A stretch of 64,000 bases of DNA from Ruminococcus sp. AM22-13 (GCF_003471165.1 NZ_QRIL01000009.1:62001-126000); one strand, 5' to 3'; shown: positions 17,010-26,602, numbered from the stretch's first letter. Program-made: numbers and translations. The notes: a model not told the origin generated them from the sequence alone.

Positions 17010-18101
17010 ATGAGCCAGTCATCATTTGGAAATAAATTCAAGGTAACTACCTGGGGAGAATCACATGGAAAAGCCCTCGGCGCTGTTGTAGACGGATGCC
17101 CTGCCGGACTGTCCCTCTGTGAAGAGGATATCCAGGTCTTCCTCGACAGAAGAAAGCCAGGACAGAGTAAGTACACCACTGCCCGCAAAGAGGGAGACCT
17201 CGTAGAGATCCTCTCCGGCGTTTTCGAGGGCAAAACAACCGGTACTCCTATCTCTTTGATGGTAAGAAACACAGACCAGCGTTCCAGAGATTATGGTAAT
17301 ATCGCTTACTCCTACCGTCCGGGACACGCTGACTATACTTTCGATCAGAAATACGGATTCCGCGATTACAGAGGTGGCGGTCGTTCTTCCGGACGTGAAA
17401 CTATCGGAAGAGTCGCAGCAGGTGCTATCGCTTCCAAAATTTTATGCGAACTTGGCATCTCCATCTGCACCTACACCAAATCCATCGGACCTGTAGAAAT
17501 CACAACATTTGATAAAGAAGAGATAAATAACAACGCATTCTATATGCCGGATGCCCTGGCAGCTGCCAAAGCAGGTGAATATCTGGAAGAATGTATGAAA
17601 AATCAGGACAGCGCCGGCGGTGTGATCGAATGCCGCATCAGCGGTACTCCTGCCGGACTCGGCGACCCTGTCTTTGACAAACTCAATGCCGTACTTGCAC
17701 ATGCTTTAATGTCTATCGGAGCTGTCAAAGCCGTAGAAGTCGGTGATGGCATTGCCGTAACCTCCCTGAAAGGCTCTACTGATAATGATGGTTTCACAGT
17801 CAAAGATGGAGAAATCGTCAAAACTTCCAACCATGCCGGTGGCATCATGGGCGGTATCAGCGACGGAAGCGAAATCATTCTCCGTGTTCACATTAAACCA
17901 ACTCCGTCCATCAGCCAGCCACAGCAGACTGTCACCAAAGACAAAGAGCCACTTTCCATGGAAATCCACGGCCGCCACGATCCCGTTATTGTTCCAAGAG
18001 CCGTTGTTGTCGTAGAATCCATGGCTGCAATCACACTTGCAGACGCACTCTTCGCCAACATGAGTTCACAGATGGATAAAGTGCGCGACTTTTACCTGTA
18101 A
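17010..18101 (+). CDS. aroC: Chorismate synthase
   Basis: 363 residues. Converts 5-enolpyruvylshikimate-3-phosphate to chorismate with reduced FMN, the last common step to Trp, Phe, Tyr and folate. Signatures: GESHG at 16-20, GGGRSSGRETIGRVAAGAIA, and RHDPVIVPRAV near the C-terminus. The start at 17010 follows AGAAAGGACTTAAAACAT; the frame is open to a GTG-type start at 16983 without a ribosome site. It stands alone with its own promoter and terminator. Confidence 0.96.
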   Translation: MSQSSFGNKFKVTTWGESHGKALGAVVDGCPAGLSLCEEDIQVFLDRRKPGQSKYTTARKEGDLVEILSGVFEGKTTGTPISLMVRNTDQRSRDYGNIAYSYRPGHADYTFDQKYGFRDYRGGGRSSGRETIGRVAAGAIASKILCELGISICTYTKSIGPVEITTFDKEEINNNAFYMPDALAAAKAGEYLEECMKNQDSAGGVIECRISGTPAGLGDPVFDKLNAVLAHALMSIGAVKAVEVGDGIAVTSLKGSTDNDGFTVKDGEIVKTSNHAGGIMGGISDGSEIILRVHIKPTPSISQPQQTVTKDKEPLSMEIHGRHDPVIVPRAVVVVESMAAITLADALFANMSSQMDKVRDFYL

Positions 18102-18167
18102 ATATTGGCAGCTGTTCAATAAGCAGCCATCCCTCAAAATGTTCAAACATAAAATTACAGAACATAT

Positions 18168-18222
18168 AAAATCCCCTGCGTTAATTACTTATCACCTTTT
18201 GTAATTAATGCAGGGGATTTTT
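18168..18222. terminator. Bidirectional terminator between aroC and the lactonase gene
   Basis: AAAATCCCCTGCGTTAATTAC, loop, GTAATTAATGCAGGGGATTTTT: a long stem with T-tracts on both strands between convergent genes. Confidence 0.9.
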
Positions 18223-18232
18223 CATACTCTAA

Positions 18233-18275
18233 GTCAATCGGATATTCGCAATCCGCTTTCACTACTTGCTCATAA
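18233..18275 (+). repeat. Dispersed repeat module (GGATATTCGCAATCCGC)
   Basis: AATCGGATATTCGCAATCCG, then CTTTCACTACTTGCTCATAA. Near-identical at 49025-49068, with partial versions at 4113-4149, 28618-28650 and 31375-31410. It contains a small CGGAT/ATCCG hairpin and lies just past the lactonase stop. Confidence 0.7.
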
Positions 18276-18282
18276 GTTCTAT

Positions 18283-19350
18283 TTATTCTTCCGGTACTGG
18301 CCAGATACGGATACTGTTCGGTTCTGAAACTTTTAAAGGTTTTCCGTTCATTACAATAATATTCTTCTCATAATCCACTGTAAAAATAGTAATAGTATTA
18401 CTTACATGATTTATAGCAGCCAGATGCTTATCATCCGGGAAGAGTACCAGGTCTTTCGGATACTCACCACTAATCGGAAGTGTAAACTTTCTGGTAAGCA
18501 GTCCTGTCTCTTCATCTCTCTCAAACATAGATACGGTATCCTCACCTGCTGTTGTGCAGAACAGATGTTTTCCATCATTTGCAAGGGACAGACCTGATGC
18601 AGCATTATGTGTATCGTGAGAATCCTTCTTTATACTTGTCTCAATACTCTGAATCAGTTCAAACTCCGGTGACTTACCGCTTCCATCATATTTATAAGTC
18701 TTGATCTCATTTGTAAGTTCAAAAAGAATATAAGCAAACTTGCCATCATCACTGAAACGGATGATACGCGGACCACTCTCTCTCGGACATCTTAAGATAT
18801 CCACCAGTTCAAGCTTATCACGCATTTTATTGATACGATAAATCTTCACCTGATCAATTCCGTTATCAACTGCGCACAGATATTTATTATCCGGTGTCGG
18901 ACGCACACAGTTTACATGCGGACGGAAGTTACGCTCTGCAACACTTCCAAGTCCCTTATGAAATACACCATCCATCAGGCTTCCAAGTCTTCCGTCCTTA
19001 TGAGTATGTACAACGGTCACCTTACCGTCATGGTATCCGGCAACATAAAGATATCTGCCATCCACATCAGTGGAAAGGAAACATCCTCTCATTCCATCAA
19101 TATTCACACTGTTGATACGTGACAGATCACCATTCTTATCACGTTCAAACACTGCAACACCCTCATCCTCGATAGAATAGAGATACTTGCCATTCTTTGA
19201 AACAGCCGTGTGGGATGCGTTACTTACTTCAACACTGCTGCGCTCTGTAAGAGTACCATTCTCCACATCAACATCATATACATGAATCCCCTGTCTGGAA
19301 GAGCCATGTGTATAAGAACCCACATAAGCTACATATTTTTTCTCACTCAT
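18283..19350 (-). CDS. Lactonase-like seven-bladed beta-propeller protein
   Basis: 355 residues built from repeated blades (VAYVGSYTHGSSRQGIHVYDVD, then recurring GKYLYSIED, GRYLYVAGYHDG, NKYLCAVDNG and GKHLFCTTAGED units). It resembles the YkgB/Pgl lactonase family, in which some members hydrolyse 6-phosphogluconolactone. No signal peptide is present, so it is cytoplasmic. Substrate identity is not shown; no other pentose-phosphate gene is nearby. It is a monocistronic gene on the minus strand. Confidence 0.8.
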   Translation of the reverse strand: MSEKKYVAYVGSYTHGSSRQGIHVYDVDVENGTLTERSSVEVSNASHTAVSKNGKYLYSIEDEGVAVFERDKNGDLSRINSVNIDGMRGCFLSTDVDGRYLYVAGYHDGKVTVVHTHKDGRLGSLMDGVFHKGLGSVAERNFRPHVNCVRPTPDNKYLCAVDNGIDQVKIYRINKMRDKLELVDILRCPRESGPRIIRFSDDGKFAYILFELTNEIKTYKYDGSGKSPEFELIQSIETSIKKDSHDTHNAASGLSLANDGKHLFCTTAGEDTVSMFERDEETGLLTRKFTLPISGEYPKDLVLFPDDKHLAAINHVSNTITIFTVDYEKNIIVMNGKPLKVSEPNSIRIWPVPEE

Positions 19351-19529
19351 AATGTTCGTCCTCCTGCTGTCCTTCTAATACATCAAAAATCAGTCAACTA
19401 TTCACGATGTACTCATCTATTGCCCGTTACTCTGGCCGGCACTGCCATATGATGTCGATATTATAGCACATTTTGCCAATACTCACAAGACAACCCACCC
19501 CATTTTTATGTATTTTTCCAAATCCAAAG

Positions 19530-19566
19530 AAAAAAGGCCGTCATCTCCCCTTCGAAAGATAGCAGC
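19530..19566 (-). terminator. Probable terminator of the hem operon
   Basis: Minus strand GGCTGCTATCT, loop TTCGAAGGGG, AGATGACGGCC followed by TTTTTTC, shortly after the hemL stop codon. The stem is imperfect. Confidence 0.6.
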
Positions 19567-19578
19567 CATTTAATCCCA

Positions 19579-20853
19579 TTATTTAAAATAATTCTTAACC
19601 GCTTCCAGCGTCTTATCAATAATCTCATCTGTATGAGCCGTAGAAAGGAACATAGCCTCAAACTGAGACGGTGCCAGATGAATCCCCTGTGCCAGCATTC
19701 CCTTGAAATATTCAGAAAACGCCTTCGTATCCGCACTCTTCGCAGAAGTATAATCCACAACCTCCTGCTCAGTAAAGAACAGACTACCCAGAGAAGAAAC
19801 ATGGTTCACATGATAAGGAAGATCTTTCTCTGCCAGGATCTTCTCCATACCGCTGTAAAGTCTCTCACCCTTCTTTTCCAGTTCCTTATAAACTTCCTGA
19901 TGCTCATAGAGATATTTCAGCTGAGTCAGTCCCGCAGCCATGGCGATCGGATTACCACTTAAAGTACCGGCCTGGTAAACCTTACCAACAGGAGAAACCA
20001 GTTCCATGATTTCTCTTCTTCCACCATAAGCGCCAACAGGCATACCTGCTCCGATGATCTTACCATAAGTAACCAGATCCGGTGTCACCCCGAAATACTC
20101 TGCCGCTCCGCCAAAAGCCAGACGGAAACCAGTGATAACTTCATCAAAGATCAGAAGTGCGCCATACTCATCACAGAGCTTTCTCAGTCCCTCCAGGAAA
20201 CCTTTCTTCGGAGGAACCACACCCATGTTAGCGCCAACAGCCTCAACAATAACAGCTGCTGTCTGGCCATCAGCCTGTTCCATCAGTGCACGAACGCTGT
20301 CCAGATCATTATAAACTGCTGTCATGGTATCCTCTGTGCAACCTTTCGGTACACCTGCGCTGTCAGGAACACCACTTGTCATCACACCTGAACCTGCACT
20401 TACCAGCATTGCGTCACTATGTCCATGATAACATCCTGCAAATTTGATGATCTTATTCTTTCCCGTAAAGCCTCTCGCAACACGAACAGCACTCATAACA
20501 GCTTCTGTTCCGGAGTTAACCATACGTACCATGTCCACATGCGGAATATGATCACAGATAAATTCTGCCATCTCCACTTCAATAGCAGTCGCACATCCAA
20601 AGCTTAAGCCCTTCTCGCAGGCCTTCAGCACACTTTCCTTTACTGCCGTAAAGTTATGTCCAAGGATCATCGGTCCCCAGGAATCAATATAGTCCACATA
20701 TTCATTGCCTTCTACATCATAAATATAGCAGCCATCTGCGCGGTCAATAAATCTTGGTGCCATACCAATTGCACCGTAGGCACGAACCGGGCTGTTTACT
20801 CCTCCCGGAATCACCTTCACCGCTCTGTCAAATAATTCTTCTGAAGTTCCCAT
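19579..20853 (-). CDS. hemL: Glutamate-1-semialdehyde 2,1-aminomutase
   Basis: 424-residue PLP enzyme. It moves the amino group of glutamate-1-semialdehyde to give 5-aminolevulinate, the second C5-pathway step after HemA. The Schiff-base lysine is K265 in VTYGKIIGAGMPVGAYGG; IFDEVITGFR and VNSGTEAVMSA are also present. It is the last gene of the hem operon, and its ATG overlaps the hemB stop by one base (TAATG). Confidence 0.96.
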   Translation of the reverse strand: MGTSEELFDRAVKVIPGGVNSPVRAYGAIGMAPRFIDRADGCYIYDVEGNEYVDYIDSWGPMILGHNFTAVKESVLKACEKGLSFGCATAIEVEMAEFICDHIPHVDMVRMVNSGTEAVMSAVRVARGFTGKNKIIKFAGCYHGHSDAMLVSAGSGVMTSGVPDSAGVPKGCTEDTMTAVYNDLDSVRALMEQADGQTAAVIVEAVGANMGVVPPKKGFLEGLRKLCDEYGALLIFDEVITGFRLAFGGAAEYFGVTPDLVTYGKIIGAGMPVGAYGGRREIMELVSPVGKVYQAGTLSGNPIAMAAGLTQLKYLYEHQEVYKELEKKGERLYSGMEKILAEKDLPYHVNHVSSLGSLFFTEQEVVDYTSAKSADTKAFSEYFKGMLAQGIHLAPSQFEAMFLSTAHTDEIIDKTLEAVKNYFK

Positions 20854-21836
20854 TAGCCGATTCTCCCTTCATCCATACACTTGGCAAGTTCTTTTGCATA
20901 ATAAGTCAGATAAATCTGCGCACCTGCACGATAAGCACTTACAGCCATCTCGCACATGATACGTTCCTCATCGATCCAGTCCATCTTTGCAGCGGCTTTT
21001 ACCATTGCATATTCACCACTTACACTGTACGCTGCAACCGGCACGTTCACTGCCTTGGATACTTCTGAAACCATATCCAGATAAGACATTGCAGGTTTTA
21101 CCATAATGATATCTGCGCCTTCTTCTACGTCAGTCAGAGCCTCTTTCATTCCCTCTCTTCTGTTGTGGAAATCCATCTGATAGCTCTTTCTGTCGCCAAA
21201 GGATGGGGCTGATCCTGCTGCATCACGAAATGGTCCGTAGAAAGCAGACGCATATTTTACTGCATAAGACATGATCGGTGCTTCATAATGTCCGTTTGCA
21301 TCAAGAGCTTCGCGGATTGCGCGAACACGTCCGTCCATCATGTCAGACGGTGCTACCATGTCTGCACCGGCCTCTATATGAGAAACGGCAGTCTTGGCAA
21401 GTAATTCCAATGTTGCATCATTGTCTACATCATGACCGCAGAGTACTCCGCAGTGACCATGGGAAGTATACTCGCACATACATACATCAGTGATATAGTA
21501 CATATCCGGGAACTGTTTTTTTGCTTCTCTTAAAGCTTTCTGTACGATTCCGTTCGGATCATATGCACCGCTTCCCACTTCATCTTTGTGATCTGGAATT
21601 CCAAACAGCATAACACTGTTTACACCAGCCTTCTGCAAGCGTTCCAGTTCAAAAGGAAGACGGTCTATGCTGTAACGGAACTGTCCTTCCATAGATGGAA
21701 TTTCTTCTTCAATTCCTGTTCCTTCTTTTACAAACAACGGATAGATAAGGGAAGACTTGTCCATTCTTGTTTCTCTTACCATTTTTCTTAAGTTTTCACT
21801 GCCTCTTAATCTTCTTGGTCTCTGAATTAAATCCAT
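20853..21836 (-). CDS. hemB: Delta-aminolevulinic acid dehydratase (porphobilinogen synthase)
   Basis: 327 residues. Condenses two aminolevulinates to porphobilinogen. Active-site lysines are K194 (YAVKYASAFYGPFRDA) and K247 (IIMVKPAMSYLD). The cysteine triad DVCMCEYTSHGHCG (C119, C121, C129) indicates a zinc-dependent enzyme. The gene is tightly coupled to hemL downstream and lies 51 nt behind cobA/hemD. Confidence 0.96.
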   Translation of the reverse strand: MDLIQRPRRLRGSENLRKMVRETRMDKSSLIYPLFVKEGTGIEEEIPSMEGQFRYSIDRLPFELERLQKAGVNSVMLFGIPDHKDEVGSGAYDPNGIVQKALREAKKQFPDMYYITDVCMCEYTSHGHCGVLCGHDVDNDATLELLAKTAVSHIEAGADMVAPSDMMDGRVRAIREALDANGHYEAPIMSYAVKYASAFYGPFRDAAGSAPSFGDRKSYQMDFHNRREGMKEALTDVEEGADIIMVKPAMSYLDMVSEVSKAVNVPVAAYSVSGEYAMVKAAAKMDWIDEERIMCEMAVSAYRAGAQIYLTYYAKELAKCMDEGRIG

Positions 21837-21887
21837 GTCTTTTTGCTCCTTTTTACATCTAAATCCATAAATTGGAATTTCTACTTA

Positions 21888-23396
21888 TCAGCAAATTTCC
21901 AGTTTCATTTGCTCTACTAATTCAATCAGACTCTCAATCGTCGCCTTTTCAGCCATTCGGGTCTGCATGCCATATGCATCTGCCGCAGCTTTCGTCTGTT
22001 TTCCGATACATGCAGCTTTTACTTTTGTATAATCAAGACCAGGAGTGCCTTCCACAAAACCTTTTACTGTAGAAGCACTGGTAAATACCACACAGTCCAC
22101 ACTTCCGGTCTCAAATTCTTTCTTCTCATCGATCAGTCTGCTCTTCTCATAGCGGGTCGTATAAGTAGCAATATCATCTACTTTTGCGCCGGTTTCTTCC
22201 AGCAGACTGGTCAGTTTCTTATTTCCGGCTTCTGCCCTTGGAATCAGAATATTCTCATTCCCCTGCAGTTCCTTCGCAAGTTCTGCTCCAAGCGTATCCC
22301 CATCGTATACGCTCGGCACAAAGTCCGCCATCAGATGGTGTTCTTTAAGCTTTTTCTTCGTTCCTTCACCGATCACTGCGATCTTCGCCTGACCAATACT
22401 TCGCACATCCATCTCTTTTTTATCCATCTCATCAAAAAAGATTTCCACACCGGCCGGACTTGTGAAGATGATCCACTGATACGTCCGGATTTTCTCAAAT
22501 GTCTCGTATAATCTGCTGTTATCTTCTACCGGTACTGTACAGATTGACGGCAGTTCCAGCACCTCCGCGCCCCTTTTGCGAAGAAGATCAGCGGTCTTTG
22601 AGATATGCTGTCTTGGTCTTGTCACCAGGACTTTCCAGCCTGCCAGCGGAAGTTTCTCATACCAGGCAAATTTATCTGCCAGAGAGCATACCTTTCCGAC
22701 AACAATAATCGCAGGTGTCTCAATTCCCTGTCTGTCCACTTCTGCTTTCAGAGTACCGACTGTAGCTACCACACGTTTCTGTCCTGCCGTAGTTCCTTTC
22801 TGAAGGACTGCTGCCGGCATATCCGGATTCATACCCCCTGCAAGAAGTCCGCTGCAGATATCTTCCAGTGCGGCAATTCCCATCAGGAAAACCAGCGTTC
22901 CTTTTGTCTGTGTCAGCGCCTTAAAATCAATATCATACTCCTGTCCTGCACGTTTATGTCCTGTAATGATATGCAGGGAAGAGCAGAAATCTCTGTGCGT
23001 CACAGGAATTCCGTTATACGCCGGAACAGAAATCGGAGAAGTCACTCCCGGTACAATCTCATACGGGATTCCATTCTCAGAAAGAAGTTCCAGTTCCTCA
23101 CCGCCTCTGCCAAAAAGGAATGGATCTCCACCTTTAAGTCTTACTACTTTATTTCCTTTTTGAGCCTCTTCCAGAAGGACTTTATTGATATCCTCCTGCA
23201 CCATGGTGTGATGGCTTGCTCTTTTTCCCACGTTGATCAGTCTTGCGTGCTCCGGAATTCTTGCCAGAACGCCTTCGCCAACCAGACTGTCATATACTAC
23301 CACATCTGCCTGCTGCAAAACCGCTTCGCCCTTTAATGTAAAAAGGCCGATATCTCCCGGTCCTGCACCAACCAGCCAAACTTTGCCAGATGTCAT
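21888..23396 (-). CDS. cobA/hemD: Fused uroporphyrinogen-III C-methyltransferase / uroporphyrinogen-III synthase
   Basis: 502 residues with two domains. About 1-240 is SUMT ([36 protein letters not shown]), which methylates uroporphyrinogen III to precorrin-2. About 250-502 is HemD ([41 protein letters not shown]), which closes hydroxymethylbilane to uroporphyrinogen III. The fusion commits the ring made here to siroheme and B12. The start at 23396 follows AAGGAGA; the frame is open upstream to 23429 without a better site. Confidence 0.95.
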   Translation of the reverse strand: MTSGKVWLVGAGPGDIGLFTLKGEAVLQQADVVVYDSLVGEGVLARIPEHARLINVGKRASHHTMVQEDINKVLLEEAQKGNKVVRLKGGDPFLFGRGGEELELLSENGIPYEIVPGVTSPISVPAYNGIPVTHRDFCSSLHIITGHKRAGQEYDIDFKALTQTKGTLVFLMGIAALEDICSGLLAGGMNPDMPAAVLQKGTTAGQKRVVATVGTLKAEVDRQGIETPAIIVVGKVCSLADKFAWYEKLPLAGWKVLVTRPRQHISKTADLLRKRGAEVLELPSICTVPVEDNSRLYETFEKIRTYQWIIFTSPAGVEIFFDEMDKKEMDVRSIGQAKIAVIGEGTKKKLKEHHLMADFVPSVYDGDTLGAELAKELQGNENILIPRAEAGNKKLTSLLEETGAKVDDIATYTTRYEKSRLIDEKKEFETGSVDCVVFTSASTVKGFVEGTPGLDYTKVKAACIGKQTKAAADAYGMQTRMAEKATIESLIELVEQMKLEIC

Positions 23397-23444
23397 TTGT
23401 TTTCTCCTTATTATCACCTGATATACCAAGCTATTTTATATCAG

Positions 23445-24335
23445 TTATTTACTTTCGCAATCAAACTTCAACTGTTTTGCAAGAGCAATTCCCAGTTCAG
23501 TGCCTTTCCCTGCAGAACCTTTTATCTGCCCTGTAAGCCACTTTCCTGTCGCTTCGCTATAATATAATCCACGGATAAAGATCTCATCTCCACTTACCTC
23601 TGCAAATGCGGCTACCGGTGAAGAACATCCTCCGTCCAGATATTTTACATAGGCACGCTCTGCACTTCCTGCCATCCATGCATTTCTGTCGCAATATCCT
23701 TTCAGATAAGAATAGTCCTGATCCTTTCGTCCCTGCACCGCCAGAATTCCCTGTCCGGCTGCCGGGATCATTTCATCCGGTGTAAAATATCGGTTGATTC
23801 TTGCCTCCAGACCCAGACGTTTCAACCCCGCCGCAGCCAGAATCAGTCCGGAATACTCTCCCTCATCCAGCTTGCGCAGTCTTGTCTGCAGATTTCCGCG
23901 AATACTCTTTACTTCCATCTCCGGATATAATTTCTTTAACTGAAGAGTTCTTCTTAAACTGGAACATCCCAGCGGTTTCTCAGGATTCAGTGCTGTGACA
24001 CCCTCCGGAAGTACCAGAACATCCCTTGGATCTTCTCTCTTTGAAAAAGCCAGCAGCGGAAGTTCCTCAGGTACCTCCATCGGCATATCCTTCAGGCTGT
24101 GCACAGAAAGATTGCTTCTGCCATCCATCAGTGCTCTGTCCAGTTCTTTTACAAACAACCCCTTGCCGCCTACTTTATCCAGGGTACGGTCAAGAATAAT
24201 ATCTCCGGTCGTTTTCATAGTCAGAATATCCACCGTTATCTCAGGACTGTTATTCTCTTCTATGTAACTTTTTACCATTTCACTCTGCAAAACTGCAAGT
24301 TTACTCTCTCTGCTTCCAATGATCACCCTCGTCAT
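23445..24335 (-). CDS. hemC: Porphobilinogen deaminase (hydroxymethylbilane synthase)
   Basis: 296 residues. Polymerises four porphobilinogens to hydroxymethylbilane. The dipyrromethane cofactor cysteine is C237 (LDGGCSSPVAAFA) and the catalytic aspartate is in SVHSLKDMPME (D83). The start was set at the second of two tandem ATGs (24335), 6 nt after GAGGAGGAGA; longer starts to 24377 run through the end of sirC. It overlaps sirC by 35 nt. Confidence 0.94.
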   Translation of the reverse strand: MTRVIIGSRESKLAVLQSEMVKSYIEENNSPEITVDILTMKTTGDIILDRTLDKVGGKGLFVKELDRALMDGRSNLSVHSLKDMPMEVPEELPLLAFSKREDPRDVLVLPEGVTALNPEKPLGCSSLRRTLQLKKLYPEMEVKSIRGNLQTRLRKLDEGEYSGLILAAAGLKRLGLEARINRYFTPDEMIPAAGQGILAVQGRKDQDYSYLKGYCDRNAWMAGSAERAYVKYLDGGCSSPVAAFAEVSGDEIFIRGLYYSEATGKWLTGQIKGSAGKGTELGIALAKQLKFDCESK

Positions 24336-24819
24336 CATTCTCCTCCTCATCTTCCCGCGCGACTTTCTCCAGTGCATCCTGGATTTCTTCCCTTATCCTG
24401 CGCGCTTTCTTATGGTCAAGACCGCTGGCCGTAATTCCGACCACCAGTCCTTCCTGCATATAGATTCCCGGAAAATAAAAATCACACTGCTCTCTGTCAC
24501 TGGCTACATTTACATAAATCCCTTCCTGTCGGCAGATTCTATGTATCTCATCATTCAGTTTTCTGTCATTTGTGGCAGCGATCACCATATACGCCATCGC
24601 AAAATCAGACCGCTTCACCGGACGTGTAAGCAGTTCCACATAGCCTGCTTTACTAAGCTCCATCATCTCCATGGTAACCTTCGGTGCAATGACTCTGATA
24701 TTTCTGGTAAATGACAGCAGTGTTTTTACCCTGCGGGTTGCGATATTTCCGCCTCCCACCACCACGATATTCTTATCCGATAAATCTATAAACATTGGAA
24801 AATAAGGCTTATTCTTCAT
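24301..24819 (-). CDS. sirC: Precorrin-2 dehydrogenase / sirohydrochlorin ferrochelatase-type protein
   Basis: 172 residues, the single CysG-N/Met8-like domain. The NAD site VVVGGGNIATRRVKTLL is near the N-terminus, followed by VIAATNDRKLNDEI and NVASDREQCDFYFPG. It oxidises precorrin-2 to sirohydrochlorin, the entry to siroheme and to the cobalt-early corrin route. The start at 24819 follows CTGGAGAAAAT. The C-terminus is very acidic (REDEEENDDEGDHW), a feature partly forced by the overlapping hemC ribosome site. Confidence 0.88.
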   Translation of the reverse strand: MKNKPYFPMFIDLSDKNIVVVGGGNIATRRVKTLLSFTRNIRVIAPKVTMEMMELSKAGYVELLTRPVKRSDFAMAYMVIAATNDRKLNDEIHRICRQEGIYVNVASDREQCDFYFPGIYMQEGLVVGITASGLDHKKARRIREEIQDALEKVAREDEEENDDEGDHWKQRE

Positions 24820-26038
24820 ATATTTTCTCCAGTCCTGCAACACACTCCAGAAAAGCTTCCTGATTCAGACTGTCCCGTAAGCCAAAAATCAGCTTATTTA
24901 CTACTTTTCCGGCGGCGGTATCTACTGCCTGCACCAGGTTCTGTCTGTCATCCTCTTCCATTGGTGTTTTCTTCAATATCTTCGCAATTCTGAGATTCAG
25001 GTCATTTACTGCCTCTTCTTTGATCTCCTGAATTCTCGGAATCAGGTCTCTTCCATCCAGCCATTGGAAAAACTCATCCATCTGTTCTCTTACAATTGCA
25101 CCTGCCGCCTCCAGATTCTCCTGAAGTTCTGCCGGAATCTCTTCAATACGGAAACTATCCATATCGTAAAGTGTGATTCCCTGAATCTTTCCAATAGATG
25201 GCTCAATATCTCTTGGAACTGCCAGATCGATCAGAATCAGTTCATCTTTCATCTGAAGATTCTGAAACAGTTCTTCTCTTAATGTAAAATTCGGGCTCGC
25301 AGTCGCACTTACCACCAGATCACACTGCGGCACATATTTCATTCTCTCTCCGTAATTAATACGTTTGCAGCCCAGCGGAATATTTACCACACCGCTTCTG
25401 TACTGGCGAATTGTTACTGTCACATCAGCACCCGCTTCTCTCAAAGCCTGTGCAGCTACTTTTCCCATCTCTCCGTTTCCAATAACCATGCAGGTCTTGT
25501 CCTTAAGAGAATACCCCTTCTGGGCCAGGAATCCGATTGCCTGATGGATTACTGACGGGTTTCCATGGGAAAAGGGAACTTCTGTCTTGATTCTCTTTCC
25601 TGCTGTAACGGCCATTCTGAACAGAACTTCCAAAACCCCGTCTGCCGCAAAATTCTCTCTTGCCAGATTCAATGCATCCTTTACCTGTGTAAGGATCTGA
25701 TCCTCCCCGATAATCTGGGATTTCAGTCCGCTTGTAAGATAAAAAAGATGTTCGACTGCCTCTTTGTCTTTTCGTTCCACAAAATATTCTCTATAAGAAT
25801 CTTCTGTGATTCCTTTTAACTGACAGAGACAGTCGTAAAGACAGACTTCCTCGTCATCATCCACACTTGCCCAGACTTCCAGGCGGTTACAGGTTGAAAG
25901 GATCACACATCCGTAAATTCCTTTGTGGTTCTTTATTTTTTCCATGGCTTCACCGGCATTTTTCTTTGTAAATGCGAAATGCGCACGTATATCTACCGGT
26001 GCCATATTATGATCTATTCCAATCATGGAAATACTCAT
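24809..26038 (-). CDS. hemA: Glutamyl-tRNA reductase
   Basis: 409 residues. Reduces glutamyl-tRNA(Glu) to glutamate-1-semialdehyde, the committed step of tetrapyrrole synthesis in the C5 pathway. The catalytic cysteine is C50 in ILSTCNRLEVWAS. An NADPH-binding domain (CMVIGNGEMGKVAAQAL) and a C-terminal helical dimerisation region follow. The start at 26038 follows AAGGAGAAGTAGAAATT; the frame extends to 26110 without a site. It is the first gene of the hem operon and overlaps sirC by 11 nt. Confidence 0.95.
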   Translation of the reverse strand: MSISMIGIDHNMAPVDIRAHFAFTKKNAGEAMEKIKNHKGIYGCVILSTCNRLEVWASVDDDEEVCLYDCLCQLKGITEDSYREYFVERKDKEAVEHLFYLTSGLKSQIIGEDQILTQVKDALNLARENFAADGVLEVLFRMAVTAGKRIKTEVPFSHGNPSVIHQAIGFLAQKGYSLKDKTCMVIGNGEMGKVAAQALREAGADVTVTIRQYRSGVVNIPLGCKRINYGERMKYVPQCDLVVSATASPNFTLREELFQNLQMKDELILIDLAVPRDIEPSIGKIQGITLYDMDSFRIEEIPAELQENLEAAGAIVREQMDEFFQWLDGRDLIPRIQEIKEEAVNDLNLRIAKILKKTPMEEDDRQNLVQAVDTAAGKVVNKLIFGLRDSLNQEAFLECVAGLEKIYEE

Positions 26039-26081
26039 AATTTCTACTTCTCCTTCGTATCTCCTATTTTCGTCCAAAAAT

Positions 26082-26110
26082 ATCATAAACATTTCCTGCG
26101 AAGATGTCAA
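26082..26110 (-). promoter_or_regulatory. hem operon promoter
   Basis: TTGACA at 26105-26110, 17-nt spacer, TATGAT at 26082-26087 on the minus strand, 44 nt upstream of hemA. No riboswitch is recognisable between it and the start codon. Confidence 0.75.
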
Positions 26111-26143
26111 TTACAAACACACGAAAAGCGCCCGAAATGAGCA

Positions 26144-26299
26144 CTTATGGTTACTGTTCACTCCGTTCTCAGTAACACGCTTCGCGATGCACAGAATTTA
26201 TTCTAATCTCATAAATTCGCGCGGTATGTCTCGGGATTTTGGCATTTTCATGCCAAAACACCTCGCGGGATAGTGGCGTGTGAACAGTAACCATTTATG
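26144..26299. mobile_element. MITE-like element, internally shortened copy 2
   Basis: Element 26152-26291 in the opposite orientation to the copy at 12879-13073. It shares the same termini (GTTACTGTTCAC/GTGAACAGTAAC), the TTTTGGCAT hairpin and the GCATCGCGAAGCGTG end, but lacks the two central hairpins (GTTTGC and CTCCTTG). The flanks CACTTATG and CATTTATG look like an 8-bp target duplication with one mismatch. It lies between the hemA promoter and the remnant at 26369. Confidence 0.8.
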
Positions 26300-26368
26300 C
26301 TATACGCTCATTCGGACGTTTTTTGCTTTGCTACCTGATATCTGTATACAGGATGCTCCTGCAATATC

Positions 26369-26602
26369 TCACGGTGAATATTTTCTTACTCTTAACGGAA
26401 TTCCATTCTGCGCAGCCAAAATCTTACTCTGCGCTACCTTTTCCTCCCCGATCACGTCTACAACTGTAAATCGTACATCGTCGATGTACTGTTTGCAATC
26501 TCTTGCAATTTTCAGCATGGCGTCAAAGGGCTTCTCTCCGTATGCCGGTCGGACCACCTCATTGTAAGAAGCTGCATCCGGCATGTTAAGACTGATAGAT
26601 AA
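26369..26602 (-). pseudogene. C-terminal remnant of a TatD-associated radical SAM protein
   Basis: The minus-strand frame reads LSISLNMPDAASYNEVVRPAY, continues to GIPLRVRKYSP and then a natural stop. This matches the C-terminal third of the radical SAM protein usually linked to TatD nuclease (SISLNAPDA...YNEVVRP pattern). The N-terminal part with the CxxxCxxC cluster is missing. Frame similarity begins at about 26602, inside the 3' end of the small ORF at 26586-26741, so a deletion seems to have joined the two. It is not expected to be functional. Confidence 0.7.

Noticed and set aside
24301..24377. Longer hemC start at 24377
   Set aside because: It would bury the GAGGAGGAGA ribosome site inside the coding region and adds residues (HWRKSRGKMRRR) absent from HemC proteins.
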